The notes under the pieces: generated by a model | What the model was told of the DNA's origin: nothing | Databases searched by the model: none | What the model saw: only the letters and a program-made list of their open reading frames with translations | Translations under genes and position numbers: made by a program | Source of the DNA: Teredinibacter turnerae T7901 | Lineage (GTDB): Bacteria; Pseudomonadota; Gammaproteobacteria; Pseudomonadales; Cellvibrionaceae | Reading direction: 5' to 3' | Length of the DNA stretch: 64,000 nt | NCBI RefSeq assembly: GCF_000023025.1 | Contig: NC_012997.1 | Span: forward strand, 4,275,125 to 4,339,124 | Shown here: positions 1 to 7,946 of the stretch, in pieces | How the letters are laid out: each line of letters opens with the position of its first letter | How positions within the stretch are numbered: the stretch's first letter is position 1

Positions 1-96
1 ACTTTTTTTACTGCTAAAGATGTTGTGCGCCACCCGATTGTGCAGCGTATCGTCGAGGCGTACGACCGAGCTGAAGGCAACGACAACCGCGACTAA
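1..96 (+). CDS. ybeZ: PhoH-like ATPase YbeZ, C-terminal end (partial)
   Basis: Only the last 31 codons are in the window, ending with TAA at 94-96. The visible protein tail contains KDVVRHPIVQRIVEAYDRAE, which is the usual C-terminal helix of PhoH/YbeZ proteins. These are P-loop ATPases thought to act in RNA metabolism together with YbeY. The stop codon overlaps the ATG of ybeY by one base (TAATG), so translation is probably coupled. The ybeZ-ybeY-ybeX-lnt order is the conserved gammaproteobacterial arrangement. The identification rests on the tail and on this context. Confidence 0.85.
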   Translation, partial: TFFTAKDVVRHPIVQRIVEAYDRAEGNDNRD

Positions 97-563
97 TGCA
101 CATTCAACTGGATTTCCAGAACGCCTCCACAGTGGAAACGAGCGCAATGCCCGATGAGCGTGACCTACTGTCGTGGCTTAACGCGGTTTTCGCCAGCCAG
201 CCGGCAACCTTTACCGAACCCAATATTTGTGTGCGCATCGTGGACGAGGGCGAAAGCGAGGAACTCAACAGCACCTATCGGGGTAAACACTCACCCACCA
301 ATGTGCTGTCGTTTCCCGCCGACTTGCCTCCAGGCGTCGACATCGAACTTTTAGGCGACCTGGTGATCTGCGCGCAGGTTGTTGCGCGCGAAGCTGAAGA
401 ACAAGCGAAGGCACCCGCCGCGCACTGGGCACATATGGTTGTGCACGGCTGCTTGCATTTACTCGGTTACGACCATATTGAGGACGATGAGGCGGATGCC
501 ATGGAAGCTCTGGAAACCAAAATTTTGCAGGCACTGGACTTTCCCCCGCCCTATGAACAATAA
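96..563 (+). CDS. ybeY: endoribonuclease YbeY (16S rRNA 3' end maturation)
   Basis: A single-domain UPF0054 protein of 155 residues, normal for the family. The zinc-binding signature HGCLHLLGYDH is present near residues 115-125, with the three metal-ligand histidines in place, and the conserved YRGKHSPTNVLSFP segment lies upstream. Family knowledge: a metal-dependent RNase needed for 16S rRNA 3' processing and ribosome quality control, working in the cytoplasm with the PhoH-like ATPase encoded just before it. The start overlaps the preceding stop (TAATG). A 58-base gap separates it from ybeX. Nothing is unusual in the protein. Confidence 0.95.
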   Translation: MHIQLDFQNASTVETSAMPDERDLLSWLNAVFASQPATFTEPNICVRIVDEGESEELNSTYRGKHSPTNVLSFPADLPPGVDIELLGDLVICAQVVAREAEEQAKAPAAHWAHMVVHGCLHLLGYDHIEDDEADAMEALETKILQALDFPPPYEQ

Positions 564-621
564 TTTTTACAGGTCGGGCGCGTGCTCACCGTTCTAATCC
601 CTCTCGGAGAATTTAGTTAAC

Positions 622-1479
622 ATGTCGGAAGACCCCTCGTCGAGTAGCTCCTCAGGTAGCGAACAACGATCCCGATCCTGGCTCGAACGCATGTTCCCCA
701 GCTTTACCAGTGAACCCAAATCCCGCGACGAACTCCTGGACATCATCAAAGGTGCCGCCGAAAACAAGGTGGTCGATCAGGAAGCACTGAACATTATCGA
801 GGGCGCGCTGGACGTCGCGAATCTGCAAGTCCGCGAAATCATGATTCCCCGTTCGCAAATGGTGGTAATCAAGTCCAACGAAACCCCCGAAGAATTTCTC
901 CCGAAAGTCATTGAAAGTGGCCACTCCCGCTTCCCTGTCATTGGTGAGTCCAGCGACGACGTACAGGGCATTTTACTCGCTAAAGATATGCTCCCGCTGA
1001 TTCTGCAGGGCCAGGAGGGTTTCGACTTTAAATCCGTACTGCGCCCAGCGAATATTATCCCCGAGAGCAAACGACTGAATGTGCTGCTTAAAGATTTTCG
1101 CGAGAAGCGCTATCACATGGCGCTGGTGATCGACGAATATGGCGGCATCTCCGGCCTGGTGACCATCGAGGATATTCTCGAGGAGATCGTGGGCGATATC
1201 GAAGATGAAACCGATGAAGACAACGAAGAGTTTATCCGTCAGGTTTCCGATTGCGATTACATCCTCAAGGCACTCACCCCCATCGAGGATTTTAATCTCT
1301 ACTTTAAAACCGGCTTCAGCGACGAAGAGTTCGATACCATTGGCGGCCTTATTACCCAGGCATTTGGTCACATGCCCAGCCGCAACGAGACGGTGACTCT
1401 CGGCGAGTTTACCTTTCGCGTACTCTTCTCCGACGGGCGCCAGATACATTTGGTGCGTGCCACCCGCCACACCGATTAA
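622..1479 (+). CDS. ybeX: CorC/YbeX-type CBS-domain protein
   Basis: A 285-residue cytoplasmic protein with a Ser-rich start, a CBS-domain pair (about residues 65-195, containing VREIMIPRSQM and HMALVIDEYGGISGLVTIED) and a C-terminal CorC_HlyC transporter-associated domain (about 205-280). This is the YbeX/CorC layout without the N-terminal membrane domain. Family knowledge links it to magnesium/cobalt efflux and, more recently, to ribosome metabolism, which fits its place between ybeY and lnt. An acidic run (EDETDEDNEE) separates the CBS pair from the last domain, as in homologues. The exact function is less certain than the family assignment. Confidence 0.93.
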   Translation: MSEDPSSSSSSGSEQRSRSWLERMFPSFTSEPKSRDELLDIIKGAAENKVVDQEALNIIEGALDVANLQVREIMIPRSQMVVIKSNETPEEFLPKVIESGHSRFPVIGESSDDVQGILLAKDMLPLILQGQEGFDFKSVLRPANIIPESKRLNVLLKDFREKRYHMALVIDEYGGISGLVTIEDILEEIVGDIEDETDEDNEEFIRQVSDCDYILKALTPIEDFNLYFKTGFSDEEFDTIGGLITQAFGHMPSRNETVTLGEFTFRVLFSDGRQIHLVRATRHTD

Positions 1480-1490
1480 CCCGCCGCGCG

Positions 1491-3050
1491 ATGCTCTCAG
1501 CCCACCCTATTGCGGCCGCCAGACCCGCGCCTCCCCGCCGCTGGCCGGCTGATATTCTCGCGTTTGTCGCTGGCGCTCTACTAACGCTTAATTTCGCCCC
1601 GTTCGACCTGTGGATGGTCGGGCTTCTGGGTGTGGCAGTTTTTGCTCACCTGCTGCCAGGGCTGCCCAACAAGCGCGCGTGGTGGCGAAGTTTTGTATTT
1701 GGGCTCGGCATGTTTGGCGGCGGCGTAAGCTGGGTGTATGTCAGTATTCACGATTTCGGATTCACCGGCGCCTTTCTCGCGGCACTCATGACCGCGGTAT
1801 TTGTCGCATTCCTCGCACTGGTGTTTTCATTGCCGTTTCTCGCCTATCGGCGCTGGCAAACAATCACGCCTGTGGCCCTATTATTGGTGTTTCCAGCTAT
1901 TTGGGTGCTCGGGGAATGGTCGAGAAGCTGGTTTCTCACGGGCTTTCCCTGGCTCTATCTCGGCTATGGCCATATTGGCAGCCCCCTGGCAGGCTGGGCG
2001 CCGGTCGGCGGGGTATATGCTGTCAGTTTTGCCGCGGTGTTTACCGCGACGGCGATTGGGTTTATCGGCCACCGTGCGCGTCCATTTTGGCAGGCGCAAA
2101 AATTTGACTGGCGTTTCGGTGCGGTCCTCACGGGAATCTGCACTCTGCTGTGGGGAGCTGGTTTTGTATTACAGCAGGTGCGCTGGACCCATCACAACGA
2201 CACCGACCAGCTGACAGTCAGCTTGGTACAGCCAAATATTCCCCTCGAACTGAAGTGGAACCCACTGTACCGGCCACAGATCGTACGCACCTTGCTGGAT
2301 CTTACCGAACCGGAGTGGCAGTCAGACATCGTGTTGTGGCCTGAAGCGGCGATTCCCTATCTCTATCACGACGCCAAAGGCCTGCTGGATGAACTGGAAA
2401 CCCGCGCGCAGGACACAAACACCGCACTCATAAGCGGCCTGCTGTTCGACGACATAGAGCACGATAAATACTTCAACGCGATTCTCGGGCTCGGCACTGC
2501 ACACAACATGTACTTTAAACAGCGCCTGGTACCGTTTGGCGAGTACATGCCTCTGGAAAAATGGCTGCGCGGGCTGATCGCATTTTTCGATCTCCCCAAT
2601 TCGGTGATCAATCGCGGCCCGGCCAACCAGACTGGCTTGCAGGTTGGTGACTACAGCGTTGCACCTTACATCTGCTATGAAGTTGTGTACCCGGATCTGG
2701 TTGCCAGCAACCTGAACGGTGCAGAAGTGATAGTCACCATCAGCAACGATGCCTGGTTTGGCCATTCCATCGGCCCGCTACAGCACTACCAGATGGCGCA
2801 AATGCGCGCGCTGGAAACCGGCCGCTACGTTATCCGCGGCACCAATACCGGACTTAGCGGCATAATCGATCCGCGCGGTCGCACAATTGCAAGTGGCCAG
2901 CAATTCATCTCACAAAGCCTGCGCGGCCATGTGTATCGCATGCATGGCTCCACGCCATTTACTCAAACCGGGTCCTGGCCCATCGTGCTGTTGAGCTTAT
3001 TCCTGCTGGGCCTGGCGAGCTTTGGCAAACGCATTCTTTTCGCACGTTAA
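1491..3050 (+). CDS. lnt: apolipoprotein N-acyltransferase
   Basis: Inner-membrane enzyme that adds the third acyl chain to lipoproteins. It is 519 residues, the usual length. The N-terminal half has several hydrophobic segments (about residues 20-215). The C-terminal nitrilase-like domain carries the catalytic triad in recognisable motifs: Glu in LWPEAAIPY, Lys in FKQRLVPFGEYMP and Cys in YICYEVVYPDL. A final hydrophobic helix follows at about 495-515. It lies 11 bases after ybeX in the same operon. Several lipoproteins in this window (the cytochrome, the DUF6279 protein, the FKBP, LptE) would be its substrates. Confidence 0.96.
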   Translation: MLSAHPIAAARPAPPRRWPADILAFVAGALLTLNFAPFDLWMVGLLGVAVFAHLLPGLPNKRAWWRSFVFGLGMFGGGVSWVYVSIHDFGFTGAFLAALMTAVFVAFLALVFSLPFLAYRRWQTITPVALLLVFPAIWVLGEWSRSWFLTGFPWLYLGYGHIGSPLAGWAPVGGVYAVSFAAVFTATAIGFIGHRARPFWQAQKFDWRFGAVLTGICTLLWGAGFVLQQVRWTHHNDTDQLTVSLVQPNIPLELKWNPLYRPQIVRTLLDLTEPEWQSDIVLWPEAAIPYLYHDAKGLLDELETRAQDTNTALISGLLFDDIEHDKYFNAILGLGTAHNMYFKQRLVPFGEYMPLEKWLRGLIAFFDLPNSVINRGPANQTGLQVGDYSVAPYICYEVVYPDLVASNLNGAEVIVTISNDAWFGHSIGPLQHYQMAQMRALETGRYVIRGTNTGLSGIIDPRGRTIASGQQFISQSLRGHVYRMHGSTPFTQTGSWPIVLLSLFLLGLASFGKRILFAR

Positions 3051-3247
3051 CATTTGCACACCTCCCTTTTGCTAACTAGGGTTAATTGGCCCGGTTGCGA
3101 AAAATCTGTCGCCTGAGTTCAGGTAAAAACATCCAGAAGCTTCTCGACCGCAGCATAGGATTTTGCCGTGACACTTGAGTTGTCGCACGCCTATGCCAGG
3201 CTAATTGTCGGTAAACACTCACCCCTATCGCCAAGGACACCTCAAGG

Positions 3248-5167
3248 ATGAAAAAAGGCTTTCTCCGTGTGCTAACAATCGCAGCCACCTGTACGCTGCT
3301 CAATGGCTGTACCTACTTAACACAAGGCGTATGGGCGCCGGAAACACGCGGTGCGCAAGCCGCAGGCGAAGATCTGTTTGGCGATCACGCCAACCGTATC
3401 GTCTACCTGGAGCAAAACTGGGGGCCAGCCGACAGTTTGTGGTTTTACAACACTACCCAGGGTTCCGACCTGCTGCCATACGACATTTTTCTCTATCTCG
3501 AGCAAGCCGACAGTCGCAGCCTGTTTCGCTCAGACGAAAATATGCGCCACTATCGCTACCTGGTGCAAAACCCCACCAAGGATAACCCGGACGGTCTGCC
3601 CGTTGGCATGGTGAAGGACACCTACCTCGGCCGCGAATACATGGGGTTTACCTGCGCCGCCTGCCACACCAGCCAGCTGAACTATCAAGGCCTGGGCATT
3701 CGTATTGACGGGGCACCTCCCCTGGCCGATATGGATGGGTTTATGCACGGGCTGGAAGCCGCGTTACTGGCATCGCTGGAAGACGACGAAAAATTCACCC
3801 GGCTTGCCAAAAATGTACTCGGCAAGCACTACCCCGAAGGCAGCGACGAGCTGCGTGCGCTACTCGACGAAACCCATCAACGGCGCAAGGCCTATAACTA
3901 CATCAACGCGCCGCTGCACGGCCCGCAACTGGTGGCCTACGGCTACGGCCGGCTGGATGCCTTCGGGCGCATCTACAATCGGGTGTTGCACCAGCTCACA
4001 CCGGACGATTTCAACTTCAACCCTGCCAATGCACCAGTGAGCTACCCCTTCCTGTGGGACACCCCGCAACACGACTATGTGCAGTGGAACGGTGTTGGCG
4101 CCAATGCCAAAACCGGCGCACTCGGGCGCAACGTGGGGGAAGTCATGGGAGTTTTCGGCTCCATGGATCTAAGCCGTGAAACCCGCAGCAAAGGCTATGT
4201 ATCCTCCGTGGATGTGCGCAACATTGTGCGTCTCGAACACCATTTGGCAAAACTCTATTCCCCGGTCTGGCCCGCCGATATTTTGCCCCCGGTCGACGAG
4301 ACCCTCGCCGCTCGCGGCAAAGAAGTCTTTGTCGAGTACAGGTGCCACCAATGCCACCAGGCGATTATCCGGGACGATCCCAAACGACAGGTATTTGCCC
4401 AAATGGCCAGCTTGGACTTGATTGGCACAGACTCCACAGCCGTCGACAATGCTATCGCCTACCAGGGGAAAACCGGATACTTCTACGAGCGCGCTACACC
4501 CAAGAAGTTTGTCGACGCCATAGGCTCGCGCTACCCGGAAAAAACATCCGTTCTGCCCATGCTGGTCACCGCCGGAGAGGGGATTGTGAAGCAGCCAGAC
4601 CCGGACAAAAGTTATATACGCCGCCTGTTCGAGCGTCTGTATGATGTGATAACGGCGGTGCGCGAAAATCCGGCCCCCGACGACTTACGCCAGTTGGATT
4701 TTCTCGCCAGCGACGCATTTCCAACCTATCTGCGCGCATACAAGGGGCGACCTCTCAATGGTATTTGGGCGACCGCGCCCTATCTCCACAATGGCTCGGT
4801 ACCCAACCTTTACGAGCTGTTTCTACCGCAATGCGACAGTGAAGCACTGTTAGCTGGCGAGGTAACGCCGGGGGAAACCTGCCGGTCTGTCGAGTTCACC
4901 GTGGGCAGCCGCGAATTTGATCCGGACAAGGTCGGCTACGTCCAACGCTCAGCGGCTGAATATCCAGGCTTATTCGTGTTCAACACGCGTCTGCCAAGTA
5001 ACAGCAACGCAGGCCACGAATATGCGGCGGGCAAAACACCAGTGTTACGCCTGGATGCTGCCAATCGTCCGATTCTGGACGAAAATGGCAAACCCCAGTT
5101 GGAGTGGCTGCCGCCTATTTCCAAAGCAGACCGCTGGGCTTTGGTGGAGTACCTGAAAACGCTTTAG
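3248..5167 (+). CDS. di-haem c-type cytochrome lipoprotein, RoxA-like/cytochrome c peroxidase-like
   Basis: A 639-residue exported protein. The signal peptide ends in the lipobox LLNGC (Cys21), so it should be lipid-anchored. There are two haem-binding motifs, CAACH (136-140) and CHQCH (366-370), and between them conserved-looking blocks such as WDTPQHDYVQWNG. The C-terminal NGIWATAPYLHNGSVPNLYE is typical of di-haem cytochromes related to bacterial cytochrome c peroxidase and the rubber oxygenase RoxA. The N-terminal part around both haems resembles my recollection of RoxA-like family members more than classical peroxidases. Substrate unknown: peroxide, an alkene polymer or another organic compound are all possible. 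It stands alone between lnt and a second lipoprotein gene. Confidence 0.75.
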   Translation: MKKGFLRVLTIAATCTLLNGCTYLTQGVWAPETRGAQAAGEDLFGDHANRIVYLEQNWGPADSLWFYNTTQGSDLLPYDIFLYLEQADSRSLFRSDENMRHYRYLVQNPTKDNPDGLPVGMVKDTYLGREYMGFTCAACHTSQLNYQGLGIRIDGAPPLADMDGFMHGLEAALLASLEDDEKFTRLAKNVLGKHYPEGSDELRALLDETHQRRKAYNYINAPLHGPQLVAYGYGRLDAFGRIYNRVLHQLTPDDFNFNPANAPVSYPFLWDTPQHDYVQWNGVGANAKTGALGRNVGEVMGVFGSMDLSRETRSKGYVSSVDVRNIVRLEHHLAKLYSPVWPADILPPVDETLAARGKEVFVEYRCHQCHQAIIRDDPKRQVFAQMASLDLIGTDSTAVDNAIAYQGKTGYFYERATPKKFVDAIGSRYPEKTSVLPMLVTAGEGIVKQPDPDKSYIRRLFERLYDVITAVRENPAPDDLRQLDFLASDAFPTYLRAYKGRPLNGIWATAPYLHNGSVPNLYELFLPQCDSEALLAGEVTPGETCRSVEFTVGSREFDPDKVGYVQRSAAEYPGLFVFNTRLPSNSNAGHEYAAGKTPVLRLDAANRPILDENGKPQLEWLPPISKADRWALVEYLKTL

Positions 5168-5292
5168 CGCCCAAGCGGATTGCGGAGTAAGATTTCTATA
5201 TCACCTCCGCTCTCCGCTACCTGTTTACTGTTCGGTTACAGACTCGTAAGACTTTCCCGTTATAATCCGGGGGAACCCTCAAAACCCCACGG

Positions 5293-6165
5293 ATGATCAT
5301 GCGTCATTACTGCCCACGTATTGCCAAACGGCTGCTGCTCGCCGTCGCCGTTCTGTTCCTACTGAATGGCTGCGCCACCAAAATCGCTTACCACTATCTG
5401 GATTTTGCGCTGGTCTGGACACTCGAAAAGTATGTCCAGCTGGATAAACCGCAAAAAAACAAGCTGAAAGAGGAAATGGCAGAGTTCCACCGGTGGCACA
5501 GAACCACCCAGTTGCCACTCTATTCTTCCTACATGGCCGGCTTTAAAAACCGCTACGAACAGGCTCCGCTTACAGGAAATCAGATGCACGCCGAAGTGGA
5601 TCAGTTACAGGTGTATCTGGATACCTGCATTGAGCACTTGATGCCCTCGCTGGTAGATTTAGCCGCGAGCCTCAGTGACGAGCAAGTGGAAGAGTTATTG
5701 GCCAGCATCGCCGAAGACAGGGCGGACTACCGAAAAAAATATATCGATGTCAGCACTGAGGAGCTACATGCTGCCCGAGTGAAGGAGCTCGAAAGTAACC
5801 TCAACCTGGTGATTCGCTGGTTCAGCAAGGAGCAGGAAGCCGCCATGCTCGACTGGAGCAAAGGCCTGGTGCCCTATGAGAAGTTAACCCTGGCGCAGCA
5901 GGAAATTTGGGGTGAGGAGCTGGCAGAGGTACTAGCACAAAGAGACAACCGGGAAATACTGGAAACCGGTCTGCGCAAACTTATTTTCGTTCACACCGAC
6001 CACTGGAACCCGGAGCTGGAGAGAATCGTGGATGAAAATCAGGAGAAGTCTTATCAGTTTCTCGCCGATCTACTCAATGGGCTTGAAGGGAAACAACGCG
6101 CCCGATTCATTGCACGTGTGGAACGGTTCAGCGAAGATTTTCACGAGATGTCAGGCGCGAACTAG
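5293..6165 (+). CDS. DUF6279-like lipoprotein
   Basis: A 290-residue protein with a short signal peptide ending in the lipobox LLNGC, followed directly by an almost wholly alpha-helical, highly charged domain. The opening of the mature part (YHYLDFALVWTLEKYVQLDKPQ) matches what I know as the DUF6279 lipoprotein family of gammaproteobacteria, whose role is unknown. No catalytic motif is visible. ATG at 5293 (MIM...) and 5299 (MRH...) are both possible; either gives the same mature protein. It may share a transcript with the upstream cytochrome gene (125-base gap), but no functional link is evident. Confidence 0.7.
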   Translation: MIMRHYCPRIAKRLLLAVAVLFLLNGCATKIAYHYLDFALVWTLEKYVQLDKPQKNKLKEEMAEFHRWHRTTQLPLYSSYMAGFKNRYEQAPLTGNQMHAEVDQLQVYLDTCIEHLMPSLVDLAASLSDEQVEELLASIAEDRADYRKKYIDVSTEELHAARVKELESNLNLVIRWFSKEQEAAMLDWSKGLVPYEKLTLAQQEIWGEELAEVLAQRDNREILETGLRKLIFVHTDHWNPELERIVDENQEKSYQFLADLLNGLEGKQRARFIARVERFSEDFHEMSGAN

Positions 6166-6180
6166 CACCTGACATCAACG

Positions 6181-6240
6181 GTTAAAGGCCCTAACGAAAA
6201 GGGGCTTAACAAAAAGAGTTTAACAAAAAGGCCCTAACGA
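6181..6240. repeat. degenerate ~15-bp tandem repeat
   Basis: Directly after the DUF6279 gene, and reaching the stop codon of the next gene on the other strand, the sequence repeats a TAACaAAAAGgGcyT-like unit about three to four times, with TAACGAAAAGGGGCT followed by TAACAAAAAGAGTTT and shorter copies. The unit AAGGCCCTAACGA recurs at both ends. It lies in the convergent spacer, where a terminator would be expected, but no clean hairpin is seen. Confidence 0.6.
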
Positions 6241-7233
6241 TTATAGATCAGAGGCTTCCTTGTGAGAGAGCGACTGCCATGCTTCCAGATCGTTCAAGTG
6301 CCAACGGCGCAACAGCATCAAACCATCGTTTACCACAGTCCAGTACACGTCGATAATTTCAGTTGCCAGGGTAAAAAACTGCTGACTGCTGGTTTTGATC
6401 TCACGCCCTGAAAGCACATCCTGCTCTACCGTATTCAACAAGTAGAGCAGTTTCAATTCCAGGTTCTTGAGGTCGCCTACCGAGCGGAAACTGTTGTTCA
6501 GCAATTCATTAATGCGCTCCGCCTGATGGCGTAACTTATCGCTTTGCTCACGCGCGTATTTCAACAAAAAGCGCAACTTGCGGTCATTGTAGAAATCGAC
6601 GCTACCCAGCGAAGCCGCATACACGGAAAGCCCGCGCACCTTGGCAATCTGCTCGATCATCTCCGGCAGCTGCCGGGCGACAAAATTGAGCACCTCAATT
6701 TTCTTAAACTGTTGTGGATAACTGCTGTCGTCGTCGCCCTGTTCGATCAATTGAGGCACCAGAGGCGGCTCCAATTGACGCGCCAGTGACACCAGCATGC
6801 TTTGTAACTGCTCAATAAAATGCGAGTGCAGCTCGAAGTTATCGCTGAGCTGGTCTTCTTCCCAGTTATGACTGATGGTAGACCATGCCAGATGCAGATT
6901 TTCTTTCTCGCGAGGAGAGAGCAGATCCCCAGTATTTTTAGCAAACCACTCGAGGGTCGCAAGACCGTTAGCCAGCTGACTTTGTAATTGTTCAAACCGA
7001 TTGCGGAAAGCTTGCTCGCCAGCCAGTAAACCCAAGCTCAAACCACGACGGCGTTGCACGGCCTTGATCAACAAGTTGATCTGGTGGATTAAGTTGAGCA
7101 CGTCTTCGCGCTGACGAAACGCCAGGCAAAAGCTGCCGAGGGCCTCTTCATTTGCTAGCTGTTCAATCGTCAGGTCGTCCAGGGCCGACAAATCAATCTC
7201 CGGTTCCACAGTCAGTGAAGACTTCTCTTTCAT
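6241..7233 (-). CDS. soluble NIT-like (nitrate/nitrite sensing) helical protein
   Basis: A 330-residue, entirely helical protein without a signal peptide or membrane segments. It carries two halves that look like the NIT sensory domain: QRRRGLSLGLLAG at about residues 60-72 and KVRGLSVYAASLG at about 198-210. These are followed by SSQQFFTLATEIIDVYWTVV (about 282-301), which matches the end of NIT domains. In other proteins the NIT domain senses nitrate/nitrite and is coupled to an output module such as ANTAR, HAMP or MCP; here no output domain is present. It could act as a stand-alone sensor or titrator. The NIT assignment is my reading of the motifs and needs a profile search. It is flanked by unrelated genes on the other strand. 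Confidence 0.55.
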   Translation of the reverse strand: MKEKSSLTVEPEIDLSALDDLTIEQLANEEALGSFCLAFRQREDVLNLIHQINLLIKAVQRRRGLSLGLLAGEQAFRNRFEQLQSQLANGLATLEWFAKNTGDLLSPREKENLHLAWSTISHNWEEDQLSDNFELHSHFIEQLQSMLVSLARQLEPPLVPQLIEQGDDDSSYPQQFKKIEVLNFVARQLPEMIEQIAKVRGLSVYAASLGSVDFYNDRKLRFLLKYAREQSDKLRHQAERINELLNNSFRSVGDLKNLELKLLYLLNTVEQDVLSGREIKTSSQQFFTLATEIIDVYWTVVNDGLMLLRRWHLNDLEAWQSLSHKEASDL

Positions 7234-7513
7234 CGAAATTCTACATTGTTAACATTGCAAGGAGCTTAGCAACCCTCATACCACTACTAGGGCCAAAATT
7301 ATCTTTTTTGTCTTCTCAGCAAAAACGCACCTAATAGAGACAAGATTAAGCTAAAGACCGCAGAGTTGCCTCACATTTCCAATGGCTTTAACGAACACAA
7401 TTAGTTCTTTACCGTAATAATTGCACCAAATTTTATCTCTCCCACTCTACTAGACCACAGAGTGCACCAATTTATGCGCCATTATTTTGTAATTATGGAA
7501 AACATCTGTTGCA

Positions 7514-7532
7514 ACTACGACAACCATCGTAC
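7514..7532. promoter_or_regulatory. candidate BlaI-type operator, copy 1 (imperfect)
   Basis: ACTACGA, six bases, then TCGTAC. It has the same half-site and the same six-base spacer as the perfect copy 26 bp downstream, but its right arm is broken after TCGTA. BlaI/MecI-family repressors bind dyads as dimers. This copy sits 45-63 bases before the start codon of the repressor gene, so autoregulation is likely (inference). Confidence 0.6.
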
Positions 7533-7539
7533 AAACTTA

Positions 7540-7559
7540 ACTACGAGCTTTATCGTAGT
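7540..7559. promoter_or_regulatory. candidate BlaI-type operator, copy 2 (perfect dyad)
   Basis: ACTACGA-N6-TCGTAGT is a perfect 7-bp inverted repeat that ends 17 bases before the GTG start of the repressor gene. Together with copy 1 it forms two sites offset by 26 bp, so bound dimers would lie on nearly the same face of the helix. Confidence 0.7.
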
Positions 7560-7576
7560 AAGCGAGGAATCACCCA

Positions 7577-7945
7577 GTGATAACACCAACCCAAGCGGAA
7601 TTGGAAATTCTTAATATCCTTTGGAAATCGGGCGAAGCCCGTGTGCCGGATGTGCATGCGCTTTTGTCCCAACAGAAGGACATCGGCTACACCACCACGT
7701 TGAAAGCCATGCAGGTGATGGAACAGAAAGGTCTTTTACAACGCCGCCGCGAAGGGCGCAGCCACGTTTACGCGCCAGCAATTGCGGAAGATGCAACCAA
7801 AAACACCCTGCTGTCACGCTTTGTGGAGTCGACATTCGACGGATCTCGCAGCCGCATGGTAATGCAACTACTGGGTTCCCAAGCCGTTTCACCCGAAGAA
7901 CTCGCGGAGATCCGGAATTTTTTGCAAAACCTGGAGGAAAACTGA
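7577..7945 (+). CDS. BlaI/MecI/CopY-family transcriptional repressor
   Basis: A 122-residue winged-helix protein opening with TPTQAELEILNILWKSGEA and continuing with TTLKAMQVMEQKGLLQRRREGRSHVY, the typical BlaI/MecI DNA-binding domain. A helical dimerisation tail follows (about 75-122). The start is GTG at 7577. The next gene begins one base after the stop and encodes the matching BlaR1-like membrane protease, so the two form a repressor/sensor operon. In known systems the sensor's protease activity leads to cleavage of the repressor. The inducing signal here is unknown and no beta-lactamase gene is nearby. Confidence 0.92.
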   Translation: MITPTQAELEILNILWKSGEARVPDVHALLSQQKDIGYTTTLKAMQVMEQKGLLQRRREGRSHVYAPAIAEDATKNTLLSRFVESTFDGSRSRMVMQLLGSQAVSPEELAEIRNFLQNLEEN

Positions 7946-7946
7946 C

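Larger units (their letters stand above)
7234..7576. other. intergenic regulatory region upstream of the blaI-like gene
   Basis: A 343-base AT-rich spacer between two divergently read genes. The only clear structure is the pair of operator-like inverted repeats at 7514-7559, described separately. A possible -35 element TTGCAA lies at 7509-7514, but no convincing -10 follows. No small gene is seen. Confidence 0.6.

Noticed and set aside
282-3224. 15-bp match GGTAAACACTCACCC at 282-296 and 3210-3224
   Set aside because: The first copy lies in a conserved ybeY coding segment, and a couple of 15-bp matches are expected by chance in 64 kb.
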